64,000 nt of DNA, taken from positions 4,277,618 through 4,341,617 of the forward strand of contig NZ_CP030848.1 in assembly GCF_008274825.1 (NCBI RefSeq). The letters are read 5' to 3'. The position numbers and the translations under genes are program-made. Origin of the DNA: Sphingobacterium hotanense (GTDB lineage: Bacteria > Bacteroidota > Bacteroidia > Sphingobacteriales > Sphingobacteriaceae). Under the pieces are notes generated by a model. That model worked only from the letters and a program-made list of their open reading frames with translations, searched no databases and had not been told where the DNA came from. This document shows, piece by piece, positions 18,849 to 27,758 of the stretch; position 1 is the first letter of the stretch; the number at the start of each line of letters is the position of its first letter.

Positions 18849-19352
18849 ATGGAGCCAGTTAATGCCTATTCAGTTCAAAATAGCGATTTCACGGAGCGCG
18901 TAGATGTGGTATGTCCAAAATGTCAGAAAAAAGCCTTGGTTATTGGGGTGACAGCGAACGCATCGAGAGATGAAATCGAAGAAAAGGTTCGGTTTTCCTG
19001 CTATGCTTGCGGCTATGCCATACGGCTTGCGAATACGCCGAAGGTTCTTTTCTACCAAAATAGCCGTGGAAAAGGCGTTTATGGACGAATTTTGCATATG
19101 AATGCGCCAATCGACCCCTTCTTCGGGTTCAGTGTATGGTATCAGATCGAAACAGTGCATGGACTGCTGTGGGCGTATAATACGCAGCACTTGGAAGTCA
19201 TTGAGCAACATATCAAAGATCATCTCCGCCAGCGCTCCGGACTATTGTATATGAACCGCAGCATCGGTAGCCGCCTTCCGAAATGGGTCAGCTCCTCAAA
19301 AAACAGAGACTATCTATTAAAACTTATTCAGCGAGCAAAAACACGAGCATAA
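18849..19352 (+). CDS. Zinc-ribbon protein of unknown function
   Basis: This 167-residue protein has a four-cysteine zinc ribbon at about 22-57 (VCPKCQKKA and FSCYACGYA). It is followed by a region of about 100 residues with many aromatic and basic residues (GFSVWYQIETVHGLLWAYN) and a basic tail. Similar proteins in Bacteroidota are annotated only as TFIIB-type zinc-ribbon proteins. I infer nucleic-acid or protein binding, without evidence for a specific role. It converges on the helical-repeat gene with 7 bases between stop codons. Confidence 0.8.
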   Translation: MEPVNAYSVQNSDFTERVDVVCPKCQKKALVIGVTANASRDEIEEKVRFSCYACGYAIRLANTPKVLFYQNSRGKGVYGRILHMNAPIDPFFGFSVWYQIETVHGLLWAYNTQHLEVIEQHIKDHLRQRSGLLYMNRSIGSRLPKWVSSSKNRDYLLKLIQRAKTRA

Positions 19353-19359
19353 AGATCTA

Positions 19360-20829
19360 TTAACTTTTCAGTAGTCGATTCACCCAGCTCTCATAGTCGA
19401 AATAACGAACCAGCGGTTCGCCTTTTTGATTGGCTTGCAATTCCATCAATTGGCTTTGATAGGCCCCGAGAGTTTTCCTTTTCCATTCATTACCGCGCCT
19501 TTTCGGTTCTGCAGCTATTAATCGAAACACCATGTTTTCCGTGTTATATCGCTTACCGAGTTTCTGCAGCTGCCGCTTGTGTGCTCGTACTTCCGACTCC
19601 AAATAATCGCAATCGTGCAGCTCATAGATTGTTTTCAGATAAAGCAGTTTGGCTGCCCGATAGATGCCGTATCTTGTGCCATGTACACAATGATCGAACA
19701 TTTCGTTCAATATCTTTTTGCATGCGGCATAATTCCCAGCGTAGAAACTAGTCGAAGCCTGCAGAAAATACCATTCCATCGTCTTTTCTACGTCACCAAT
19801 ATGTATCTGTAGGTGGCGGTCTTTTGCCCTTTGAATAAACTCAACCGCCTCCTTGATCTTCTTTTCGCCTACCAACTTCTGCAACTCATAGCAAGAAATG
19901 GTAAGGTTGGCCAGGCTGTGGAAATGCTCGGTATAGTCGCCTTTTTGCAATTCGGCAAGCTTGTCGATATAATTTTGCATTTCAGCGTATTGCCGCATAT
20001 TACCAAGGCTGTTCAGGATACCGTCGAGGGTCGATAGGTAATCGTATGGCGGAAAGTTCCACATGGAAAGATTCGCTTCAAACAACTTGGAGAGTTCCTT
20101 AAAAATCATCAGCGCCGAACGGTACTCGCCCTTATGAATGAAATAGAAGGCCTGAAAAAGCAGGTGCAGCTTCTGTGTTTCAAACTTGTTCTTATTGCCG
20201 CGGAAGGATAAACTCAACTCCCCAAGAATTAAATCATCCGTGTACTGATCTAATGTAGGGTTATGGGCCAAACGGATATTTAATTGCTCGTAAAGGCTGT
20301 AATGTTCCTGCACCTCGCGAATAGACTGCAGCGCGAGTTTCGCTTCCATCTGCTTGTCGACGATTTCCTGTTCGTTATAATTAGAGAATTTCGAACTGTG
20401 CAGCACATCCAGCTCCATGCGCAAAGCGCTATATTTATTGATGAAATTTTCTGTCTGATTTGCCTTTTTATATACTGCCTGTATCTCCCTTAGACCTTTG
20501 TCGGGAATGGAACGTTCGAAGCATAAACGTGCTTTCATCAAACCATAATATTGTTGGAACCAAGAGTCTTGTTCGATACGAATTTGCAATAGCACATCGG
20601 TAAGCACTTTAAAAAGATAATTTGCCGTGCTCTCCAAAGACACCCCGGGATACTTCCGTTTGAAAGCCTGCTGCCAAAGGGAACCTTGTTTGTTTCGATG
20701 TTCCAGGATAATCTGGAAAAGCAAAGCATAATATTTTTCATTCTTCGACTGATTCGTGTACAATTGGAATTGCTTTTTCTCCGAAGACGACAGGGAATAT
20801 ATCAATTTTTCAAGATCTTGATAGGACAT
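19360..20829 (-). CDS. Long alpha-helical (TPR-like) protein of unknown function
   Basis: All of the 489 residues are predicted helical from their pattern, with many paired amphipathic helices such as FQAFYFIHKGEYRSALMIFK and FLQASTSFYAGNYAACKKIL that resemble degenerate TPR repeats. There is no signal peptide, so it is probably cytoplasmic. The N-terminal motif LEKLIYSLSSSEKKQFQLYT is reminiscent of a regulator or scaffold, but no family is certain. It is divergent from the ribokinase operon across 174 bases, which raises the possibility of shared control. Confidence 0.8.
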   Translation of the reverse strand: MSYQDLEKLIYSLSSSEKKQFQLYTNQSKNEKYYALLFQIILEHRNKQGSLWQQAFKRKYPGVSLESTANYLFKVLTDVLLQIRIEQDSWFQQYYGLMKARLCFERSIPDKGLREIQAVYKKANQTENFINKYSALRMELDVLHSSKFSNYNEQEIVDKQMEAKLALQSIREVQEHYSLYEQLNIRLAHNPTLDQYTDDLILGELSLSFRGNKNKFETQKLHLLFQAFYFIHKGEYRSALMIFKELSKLFEANLSMWNFPPYDYLSTLDGILNSLGNMRQYAEMQNYIDKLAELQKGDYTEHFHSLANLTISCYELQKLVGEKKIKEAVEFIQRAKDRHLQIHIGDVEKTMEWYFLQASTSFYAGNYAACKKILNEMFDHCVHGTRYGIYRAAKLLYLKTIYELHDCDYLESEVRAHKRQLQKLGKRYNTENMVFRLIAAEPKRRGNEWKRKTLGAYQSQLMELQANQKGEPLVRYFDYESWVNRLLKS

Positions 20830-21003
20830 AGGTTTATCGAAAATTACAGGTTTTATTGAGACTAATATACTAATTATTAATAAAGTATAAGCATACTATA
20901 CTTAGGTTTTTAAAATTAGGATTATATAATATATAACTTTTTTGTCTTTTTATTTTGGTCTTTGCTTTTAATTTTAGGAAACTTTCAAATAAACCTAACC
21001 AAC

Positions 21004-21921
21004 ATGAAAAATAAAATAGTCGTCGTCGGCAGCACAAATATGGACATGGTCGTCAAAACAGGTCATATTCCTAAACCAGGGGAGACCGTTTTGGGGGGCA
21101 CATTCTTTATGAACCCGGGCGGCAAGGGCGCCAACCAAGCCGTCGCTGTGGCTCGTCTAGGTGGAGATGTAACGTTCATCAGCAAAATAGGAAACGATAT
21201 ATTCGGGAAGCAATCATCGAAGATTTTCGACGATGAAGGGGTTGATATTGGCGGAATTTATGCGGAGATGAACAGCCCTTCAGGCATTGCCTTGATCACG
21301 GTTGATGATAAGGGTGAAAATAGTATCGTTGTTGCTCCCGGTGCGAATGCTTTCCTGAACGAGGAAAATGTACAGGATGCTTTCGACAAATATCCGCAGG
21401 CCGGGGTTTTGCTGGTGCAGTTGGAGATTCCGATGGAAACCGTAGAGGCAGCAATTACTTATGCGCGCTCAAAGCAGATTACTGTTATTTTGAATCCGGC
21501 ACCAATGAATGCGGCAGTGTCTAATTTTCTTGATAAAATAGATATCATTACACCGAATGCGCACGAGGCAGAGGCCTTATCCAATCATCCCATTACCGAT
21601 GTGGATAGCGCCGTAGTCGCGGCAAAGAAGATTCAAGCGCTGGGGGTCCGAACAGTTATTATCACTTTAGGTGAAGAAGGTGCTATTTTGCTCACGGGAG
21701 AGGATGTGCAGCATATTGAAGCCCCAAAAGTAGAAGCAGTAGACAGTACCGCAGCAGGCGATGTATTTAACGGAGCGTTTGCCGTTGCATTATCAGAGGG
21801 TAAATCCCTGAAACATGCCGTTACTTTTGCCTGCCGCGCTGCTGCTATTGCAGTTACAAAAATGGGAGCCCAGTCATCTATTCCCTACCGAAATGAAATT
21901 CTCCTAACCTACTTTGACTAA
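21004..21921 (+). CDS. rbsK: Ribokinase
   Basis: The start is the ATG at 21004 (MKNKIVVVGSTNMDMV), giving 305 residues; an upstream TTG would add 14 residues that do not fit the family. PfkB-family signatures are present: NPGGKGANQAVAVARLGG near residue 38 and the C-terminal DSTAAGDVFNGAF near 247, which holds the catalytic Asp and the anion hole. The enzyme phosphorylates D-ribose to ribose 5-phosphate in the cytoplasm. It is the first gene of a three-gene unit with a sugar transporter (35 bases later) and an exported ADP-ribosylglycohydrolase. Confidence 0.95.
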   Translation: MKNKIVVVGSTNMDMVVKTGHIPKPGETVLGGTFFMNPGGKGANQAVAVARLGGDVTFISKIGNDIFGKQSSKIFDDEGVDIGGIYAEMNSPSGIALITVDDKGENSIVVAPGANAFLNEENVQDAFDKYPQAGVLLVQLEIPMETVEAAITYARSKQITVILNPAPMNAAVSNFLDKIDIITPNAHEAEALSNHPITDVDSAVVAAKKIQALGVRTVIITLGEEGAILLTGEDVQHIEAPKVEAVDSTAAGDVFNGAFAVALSEGKSLKHAVTFACRAAAIAVTKMGAQSSIPYRNEILLTYFD

Positions 21922-21956
21922 GCACTAGGGAAGGATAACCTTTAAACCGAAGAATT

Positions 21957-22961
21957 ATGTTTATTGTATCTGATTATAACGTTGCCGTGCTGTTTTGCTT
22001 CATCACGATGATCTGTTGGGGGTCTTGGGCAAACACACAGAAGATCAGTCAAAAAGGCTGGCGTTTTGAGCTTTTTTACTGGGATTATGTGATCGGAATC
22101 CTCATTTTTTCGCTACTGAGTGCATTTACTTTGGGCAGCATGGGCGAGCAAGGGCGACCTTTTCTAGAAGACATAGGCCAGACGAGCACGAGCAATATTT
22201 TAAATGCCTTATTGAGCGGGGTCCTGTTCAATCTTGCCAATATACTGTTGACAGCTGCTATTGCTGCAGCAGGAATGTCTGTGGCTTTCCCGATTGGGAT
22301 AGGTATTGCCTTGGTTGCGGGCGTATTTTTTAACTATATGATTCAACAAAAAGGCGATCCCACGCTACTGTTTTTGGGCGTTGGTTTGGTCACTTTAGCG
22401 ATCATCCTCAATGCGGTTGCCTTTAAAAAACATAAAGGCGCAACGGAAAAAGCAGGTATCGGGAAGTGGATCATTATATCAGTCATTGCGGGTTTCTTGA
22501 TGTCCTCCTTCTACCCTTTCCTGGCATCGGGTATGGATTTAGAAAATTTCCAACAGCCGGCAGCTGGCAAAATGACGCCTTATAGTGCTTTTGTGGTATT
22601 CGCTGTGGGTATTTTCCTTAGCAATATCGTCTTCAACAGCATATTGATGAAAAAACCGCTGGAGGGCAAGCCGCTATCCTATAGCGAATATTTTGGGGGA
22701 TCTTTCCGCTACCATTTAATCGGTATTCTGGGTGGAAGTATTTGGGGCTTGGGCAACATTCTCAATCTGATTGCTGCTGGTAAAGCGGGCCCCGCTATTT
22801 CCTATGGCTTAGGACAGGGCGCGACCCTGGTCGCAGCTTTATGGGGCGTATTGGTATGGAAAGAATTTAAAGGTGCCGACAGTAAGGTTAATTCCCTGTT
22901 GCTAGCTATGTTTCTGTGCTTTATCGCTGGATTGGGCCTTATTATTTGGTCGGGCAGCTAG
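21957..22961 (+). CDS. GRP/RhaT-type sugar transporter (DMT superfamily)
   Basis: The 334-residue protein has ten hydrophobic segments in two halves, the layout of the GRP/GlcU-RbsU sugar uptake family. Typical family segments are ITMICWGSWANTQKI near residue 17, AFPIGIGIALVAGVFFNY near 112 and SYGLGQGATLVAALWGVLVW near 280. Because it lies between ribokinase and a ribosylglycohydrolase, it is most likely a proton-coupled ribose importer of the inner membrane. Specificity comes from context only; a nucleoside substrate remains possible. Confidence 0.88.
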   Translation: MFIVSDYNVAVLFCFITMICWGSWANTQKISQKGWRFELFYWDYVIGILIFSLLSAFTLGSMGEQGRPFLEDIGQTSTSNILNALLSGVLFNLANILLTAAIAAAGMSVAFPIGIGIALVAGVFFNYMIQQKGDPTLLFLGVGLVTLAIILNAVAFKKHKGATEKAGIGKWIIISVIAGFLMSSFYPFLASGMDLENFQQPAAGKMTPYSAFVVFAVGIFLSNIVFNSILMKKPLEGKPLSYSEYFGGSFRYHLIGILGGSIWGLGNILNLIAAGKAGPAISYGLGQGATLVAALWGVLVWKEFKGADSKVNSLLLAMFLCFIAGLGLIIWSGS

Positions 22962-23006
22962 TTGTTGCATAAAAAAAATAAATACAAACCTATAATAAAA
23001 AAAAAC

Positions 23007-24560
23007 ATGAAAAGATCGCTTTGGAGTAGCCTTCTATTAGGAATTGGTTTAATCTGTTCTGGCAATGTAGTCATTGCCCAGCAGCAAGCAAAAGTAAAGC
23101 TGACAAAAGCGGAACTGCAGGATAAGATCAAAGGCGGATGGGCGGGACAGACCATCGGTGTGACCTTTGGTGGTCCTACGGAATTCCGATACCGTGGTAC
23201 TTTTATTCAAGACTATGAAAACCTTGCCTGGTACGATGGCTATATCAAAAGTACGATGGTTCATAATCCACATCTATACGATGATATCTATATGGACCTG
23301 ACCTTCGTTGAAGTATATGACCGTGTCGGGATGGATGCGCCAGTAGATTCTTTTGCTAATGCTTTTGCAAATGCGAGCTACTCCTTATGGCATGCGAATC
23401 AAGCAGCACGCTATAATATTTTAACGGGCATCAAGGCTCCAGAATCGGGTCATTGGAAGAATAATCCCCATGCGGATGATATTGACTATCAAATCGAAGC
23501 GGACTTCGCGGGCTTGATGAGCCCTGGTATGCCAAATACCGCATCGGATATCAGTGATAAGATTGGTCACATCATGAACTATGGCGACGGCTGGTATGGT
23601 GGTGTTTATATCGGCGCCATGTACACGCTAGCCTTTGTTTCAGACGATATCAATTATATCGTGACGGAAGCTTTAAAGACTATTCCGGCAGAAAGCGAAT
23701 TCTATCAATGTATCGCTGATGTGATTAAATGGCATAAGGAACATCCGGATAACTGGAAGCGCAACTGGTTTGAAATTCAGCAAAAATGGGCTGAAGAGGT
23801 TGGCTGTCCTGAAGGCGTGCACATGCCTTATAACATCGATGCGAAAGTAAATGCTGCTTATGTAGTGCTTGGCTTATTATATGGTGCGGGAGATTTCACG
23901 CAAACATTAGAGATTTCGACGCGTGCTGGTCAGGATTCCGACTGTAATCCGGCAAGCGCCGCAGGTATCCTAGGCACGATGTATGGCTACAGCAAGATTC
24001 CTAAGTATTGGAAAATGGGATTGGCCGAAGCGGAGGATATTGATTTCAAATACACCAAAACATCGCTGAATCGGGTGTATGCGATGAGCTTTAACCATGC
24101 GCTAGAGATGATCAAGCGTAACGGCGGAAAAGTAACGAAGAACGATGTGGAGATTAAGGTACAGCAACCTGTAGCGGTACGCTTCGAGAAGGCTTTTGAT
24201 GGAGTTTATCCTGTGCGTAAGGTGGGTGTGAACAAGCAGTTAAAAGGTAGCTATGAGTTTGAAATCGAAGGGACTGGTTTTGTTCTTGTAGGCGCTGCAA
24301 AGAAAAATGAGAAGAGCATGCCTGATTTTGATATTCCGCTAGATATTTATATTGACGGCAAGAAACATGCATCATTTATACATCCGACAAATTATTTGAC
24401 TAGAAAAGATGAGATTTTCTGGGTGTATGATCTTCCAAAAGGAAAGCATAAGGTGAGGCTGGAGCAAAAGGAGGATAAAGCTGGATATTGGGTAGATATC
24501 GCTAATTATATTATTTATTCTGATGAGCCGAATAAAGGGATTGAGCAGCATGTTCATTAG
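23007..24560 (+). CDS. Exported ADP-ribosylglycohydrolase family protein
   Basis: The ATG at 23007 starts a signal peptide (MKRSLWSSLLLGIGLICSG, cleavage near IAQQQ), giving 517 residues. The catalytic fold covers about 30-360: GWAGQTIGVTFGGP near 40, the first metal-binding cluster YDDIYMDLTF near 90 and the second, RAGQDSDCNPASAAG, near 305. A C-terminal beta-sandwich-like region of about 140 residues (with FDIPLDIYIDGKKHASF and WVDIANYIIYSDE) may bind carbohydrate. Family members remove ADP-ribose or related ribosyl groups. With an importer and ribokinase in the same operon, periplasmic release of ribose for growth is the simplest reading (inference). Confidence 0.9.
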   Translation: MKRSLWSSLLLGIGLICSGNVVIAQQQAKVKLTKAELQDKIKGGWAGQTIGVTFGGPTEFRYRGTFIQDYENLAWYDGYIKSTMVHNPHLYDDIYMDLTFVEVYDRVGMDAPVDSFANAFANASYSLWHANQAARYNILTGIKAPESGHWKNNPHADDIDYQIEADFAGLMSPGMPNTASDISDKIGHIMNYGDGWYGGVYIGAMYTLAFVSDDINYIVTEALKTIPAESEFYQCIADVIKWHKEHPDNWKRNWFEIQQKWAEEVGCPEGVHMPYNIDAKVNAAYVVLGLLYGAGDFTQTLEISTRAGQDSDCNPASAAGILGTMYGYSKIPKYWKMGLAEAEDIDFKYTKTSLNRVYAMSFNHALEMIKRNGGKVTKNDVEIKVQQPVAVRFEKAFDGVYPVRKVGVNKQLKGSYEFEIEGTGFVLVGAAKKNEKSMPDFDIPLDIYIDGKKHASFIHPTNYLTRKDEIFWVYDLPKGKHKVRLEQKEDKAGYWVDIANYIIYSDEPNKGIEQHVH

Positions 24561-24964
24561 ATGAGATAACGACCCTTAATAATAACACTGTTTGTTATAT
24601 TTTGACTTGGTTAAAGGTGCTTTCGAAAGGAGGCACCTTTTCTTATTTACTACTTTGTATAGTTCTTGAACAACTTCGATTTGCATTACGCAAGGGGTTA
24701 CAATCAACTTAGCATAATGATGAAAAAAGCAGGGTAAACGTTGCGAACCAATGCAGGTTCATAAAACGATAAAGGTTAATTAACATGTTTTGCAAGGCTC
24801 TTGCTTTAACTTGGGGGGTAAAATATACTGTATTGATTGTTTGAATCAACTATATACTTTATACCGTTCCTTGAGGTTGCGGCAGACCTAGTTCTTTGAC
24901 ATCCTGATCAATTTGTCTATTGAAGGGATGCTTTTTCAAGTAAACAAGGGAGGTGTAGTATATA
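24561..24964. other. Intergenic region between ribosyl operon and group II intron
   Basis: It contains the operon terminator (24613-24643) and otherwise no plus-strand gene. On the minus strand, immediately past the intron end, a short frame ends with LKKHPFNRQIDQDVKELGLP and a stop near 24860. It reads like a protein tail but has no start codon and no recognised family. Confidence 0.5.
24613..24643 (+). terminator. Terminator of the ribokinase operon
   Basis: Stem AAAGGTGC / GCACCTTT with a 12-base loop containing TTTCGAAA, followed by TTCTT. It begins 52 bases after the stop codon of the glycohydrolase gene. Confidence 0.75.
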
Positions 24965-24970
24965 ATCGAG

Positions 24971-25041
24971 TAGGAAGATAGGGATTATTTCCCTATCTGT
25001 CCTCTCACACCACCCGGCATACGGATCCGTACCAAGGCGGT
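24971..25041 (-). ncRNA. Group II intron domains V-VI
   Basis: On the minus strand ACCGCCTTGGTACGGATC, CCGTATGCC and GGGTGGTGT fold into the domain V hairpin. After GAGAGGACAG comes a domain VI-like hairpin (GATAGGG / CCCTATC) that ends near CTTCCTAC. This catalytic RNA end appears intact, unlike the 5' end. Confidence 0.75.
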
Positions 25042-25044
25042 TTG

Positions 25045-25762
25045 TTAGAATAACGTCGTTTGATGCATTGTTCTCCAGTAATAGTAGTCTGCAAATCCTT
25101 CGTAACCTAATTTAGTAAAGTATGAGTTTGTTAGCGTTGTTTGAACGATAGGGCTTGTCCCTGTCCGAGTATAGGATTTACGGGTGTTCGCATGTTGGTA
25201 GGCAAGCCAGCGTTTGGCTCCCAGTTTCATGAAGTTCCGAATTCGATTACCTGCCGTCTTCCATTGTTTCCAAAGCAGAACACGCAAGCGTCTTCGCACT
25301 AGTTTATCTAGTGCTACCATCACCTTCTTATTCCTTGCTATACGAAAGTAATCCCACCCAGCCGTGAATAATTTGCCGTAGTTTAGTCAGTCGCTCATGC
25401 ATAGGAGTAACTGTATTACGTCGAGTATTTTGAAGTAACTTCTCTCGGATTCGTTCGATACTCTTTGTAGAGATACGAATCTGCCAATCTCCTTGAGTTT
25501 TGAAGAAACTAAAGCCGAGTAAACTACTTTGGGAAGGTTTGCTTACCTTACTCTTTTCACGGTTCACCTTCAGCTTTAGTGTAGATTCGATGTAGCTGGT
25601 GATGTTGCGCATAATACGAGTGGCGGATTTATTGCTCTTCGTGTAGATACTACAGTCATCCGCATAACGTACAAATCGATGTCCACGGGAGCTGAGTTCC
25701 GTATCTATTTCGTTCAGGATGATGTTTGACAAAAAGTGGACTTAAAGGACTGCCCTGTATCC
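25045..25762 (-). pseudogene. Group II intron reverse transcriptase/maturase remnant
   Basis: The surviving frame starts inside RT motif 4 (IQGSPLSPL) and continues through the active-site motif YADD (in HRFVRYADDCSIYTKS), the thumb/maturase region (LRQIIHGWVG) and the C-terminal segment RRRLRVLLWKQWKTAGNRIR. Two frame breaks are visible, each explained by one extra T on the coding strand: within the A run at 25731-25735 and near 25351. Removing them restores PLLSNIILNE and WVGYFRIARNKK. RT motifs 0-3, about 200 residues, are absent. The enzyme cannot be made whole. Confidence 0.88.
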
Positions 25763-25995
25763 GCTACATTTAACATGGTGTTTCCGTACAGTTTAGGGCT
25801 TTGACTTGTTTTGCAGCCTCACCCAACACTTGCGGCCTTGTACGTAGTTTCTGTTCGTCGGACCCAGGTTTTGCCTCAGGTTTCCTTCAGATTCCACCTT
25901 GCGGTGGACACCCTTGTCCTAAGCTAACACTTCCCACTGCAAAAGCGTGTTCGGGACTTACACCCTAGAGTTATTGCACATGCTGGGCAAACAAA

Positions 25996-26025
25996 AAAAT
26001 AAGCTGCCGGTTGGCAGCTTATTTT
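25996..26025 (-). terminator. Terminator of the third SusCD operon
   Basis: A perfect 13-bp stem (AAAATAAGCTGCC / GGCAGCTTATTTT) with a 4-base loop is followed on the minus strand by a T run. The 5' end of the group II intron lies 17 bases further on. Confidence 0.92.
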
Positions 26026-26103
26026 AATTGTTTTTGGTTCTTGTTGATTATCTCGCGACTTGCAAGCAAGCCATCGTCTAATTTATAGTCTTTCGATTCT
26101 ATC

Positions 26104-27756
26104 TTATGGGTTTTGCTGGCTTTTGGGATTGGTAGAGATTTCCTCAGATGGAATCTTCATGGTCATCAGCGACACCGGATACTGCATCGATGGATTCCAA
26201 TGAACTGTCGACCCTCTGCGATCCACCGGAATATTCCAGCGTCTGTTGTTATCCCATTCTTGGCTTCCTTCTCCCCAAAGCTCGATACGCGACTGCAATT
26301 GAATCATTTGCAATACCGTCAATCCGCTCATGCTTGCATAGTTGTCCACCGTCAGGGTTGGGCTTCCTGCGGCCGTACGTGCTGCTAAAAGCGTATTCAA
26401 TGTTGTCTTCGCGTTGCCTTCTGAGCCAGAACGTGCTTGAGCCTCTGCTTTCATCAAATAGAACTCCGATAAGCGCACCATCGCATAGTCTGCGCGATTA
26501 CGGTTTGAAACATTTTGAGAACCCACTACGCTTCCCAGTCCAACGTTATTGGCAAATTTAGAGACCCAATATGTCGGAACCTCACTTTGTCCTCCGTTCA
26601 TAAAGTTTGAAGGACCGGGATAATAAATTGTTGGGAAATCGGCCGGTCTATCTTTATGGAAGTTCTTCTTACGGTAATCACGATCGTCCATTTTATTGAA
26701 TAATCGGTCATCGATACGATAGGAACCTCCCCATGGATTGCTCTGTATTGCAGGGCCATTTCCACCGAATTGCCAACCGAAGCCGAATGCTGCTTCTGGG
26801 TTCTTTGCAAAGTTTAAGAAGCCGGATGTCTCGGCAAGGAAAATCGGTAGAGTCAGTCCATTTACGACCACTGTTCCGGATTGCTTTTGAACATATTGAT
26901 CTTCAGACATCAATGATAGCGCACCACTGTTGATTACGCGGTCGCATGCTGCTGCAGCAATACTGTAATATTTTGCAGGGCTTGCACCTTCGGCTTCTAC
27001 TGCTAACAGCGCTGCCTTTGCAATGACGTAGTTGGTCAGACCGCGCGTTAAGTCAGATGTGCTTGTTGCTTTGAATCCAATATTAGCCTGTGCGAATAGC
27101 TCATCTGCAGTGGTTGCCCAATTGATAATAGAATCCAGCGTCGCTAAAGCTGAAGAACGCTCCTGCAACGGTTGTCCTACGTCGAACTTCGTATAAATGG
27201 ACATGCCAAGTTTATTCGTTCCGAAGTTTTGCTGCGCGTATAAATAACCAAAGGCGCGAATCAGGTAGGCGCGTCCTGAATAATCGCGCAACGTGATACT
27301 AGCGTTTTCTTTCAGCAAGTCCGGAGTGATAATATTGACGACCTTATTGGCTGCAACGGTCATACTGAAGGCGCGATGCCACCAGCTGGGGTTGGACGCA
27401 TTATTTTCAGAGGTTATGTCTTGTCCGGAATAATAATCGTTGTCTGCCGGGATAGCCCAGTTGCCGACCACAACATCATTACCTAGCATCATACGTGCAG
27501 ATAACTGTCCGCTCCATGTATTATCGATCATGTTCGAGAAGCGGAAGTTATAACCGCCGCCGCGCATATGTGGTGGAAGTCCATCGGCAATACTTTTCAA
27601 AAGACTTTTTACCGTTTCTTCATCTGCTGTTCTCAACAGCTCCCTCACCTGCTCATCAATGATGTTATCTGGTGGGGCAATATCTAGTTTCTTATTACAC
27701 GATGTGGCTAATATGGCCATCATTACAAGTGCTATTAAGTATCTCATAGTTTTCAT
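26104..27756 (-). CDS. RagB/SusD family nutrient-uptake outer-membrane lipoprotein
   Basis: The 550-residue protein has a lipoprotein signal (MKTMRYLIALVMMAILA, lipobox ATSC, then NKKLDIAPPDNI). The helical body contains RAYLIRAFGYLYAQQNFG near residue 163 and MVRLSEFYLMKAEAQAR near 434, both hallmark SusD helices. It is longer than the other two SusD proteins of the window, with an insertion-rich C-terminal half. The SusC stop lies 2 bases before its start, so the pair is translated from one message that ends at the 13-bp terminator. Confidence 0.94.
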   Translation of the reverse strand: MKTMRYLIALVMMAILATSCNKKLDIAPPDNIIDEQVRELLRTADEETVKSLLKSIADGLPPHMRGGGYNFRFSNMIDNTWSGQLSARMMLGNDVVVGNWAIPADNDYYSGQDITSENNASNPSWWHRAFSMTVAANKVVNIITPDLLKENASITLRDYSGRAYLIRAFGYLYAQQNFGTNKLGMSIYTKFDVGQPLQERSSALATLDSIINWATTADELFAQANIGFKATSTSDLTRGLTNYVIAKAALLAVEAEGASPAKYYSIAAAACDRVINSGALSLMSEDQYVQKQSGTVVVNGLTLPIFLAETSGFLNFAKNPEAAFGFGWQFGGNGPAIQSNPWGGSYRIDDRLFNKMDDRDYRKKNFHKDRPADFPTIYYPGPSNFMNGGQSEVPTYWVSKFANNVGLGSVVGSQNVSNRNRADYAMVRLSEFYLMKAEAQARSGSEGNAKTTLNTLLAARTAAGSPTLTVDNYASMSGLTVLQMIQLQSRIELWGEGSQEWDNNRRWNIPVDRRGSTVHWNPSMQYPVSLMTMKIPSEEISTNPKSQQNP

Positions 27757-27758
27757 CT

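Larger units (their letters stand above)
24965..25979 (-). mobile_element. Degenerate group II intron with internal deletion
   Basis: On the minus strand the element begins GTGCAATAAC, followed by domain I-like sequence (AGGGTGTAAGTCCCGAACAC, then GGAATCTGAAGGAAACC and GACGAACAGAAACTACGTAC). It ends with a domain V/VI region and CTACTCGAT, the usual 3' end of this intron group. At about 1.0 kb it is roughly half the normal size. The 5' RNA part breaks off after about 220 bases and joins directly to reverse-transcriptase motif 4, so the end of domain I, domains II-III and the N-terminal half of the enzyme are missing. The exact ends are inferred from conserved termini. It lies just beyond the terminator of the third SusCD operon. 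Confidence 0.85.
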
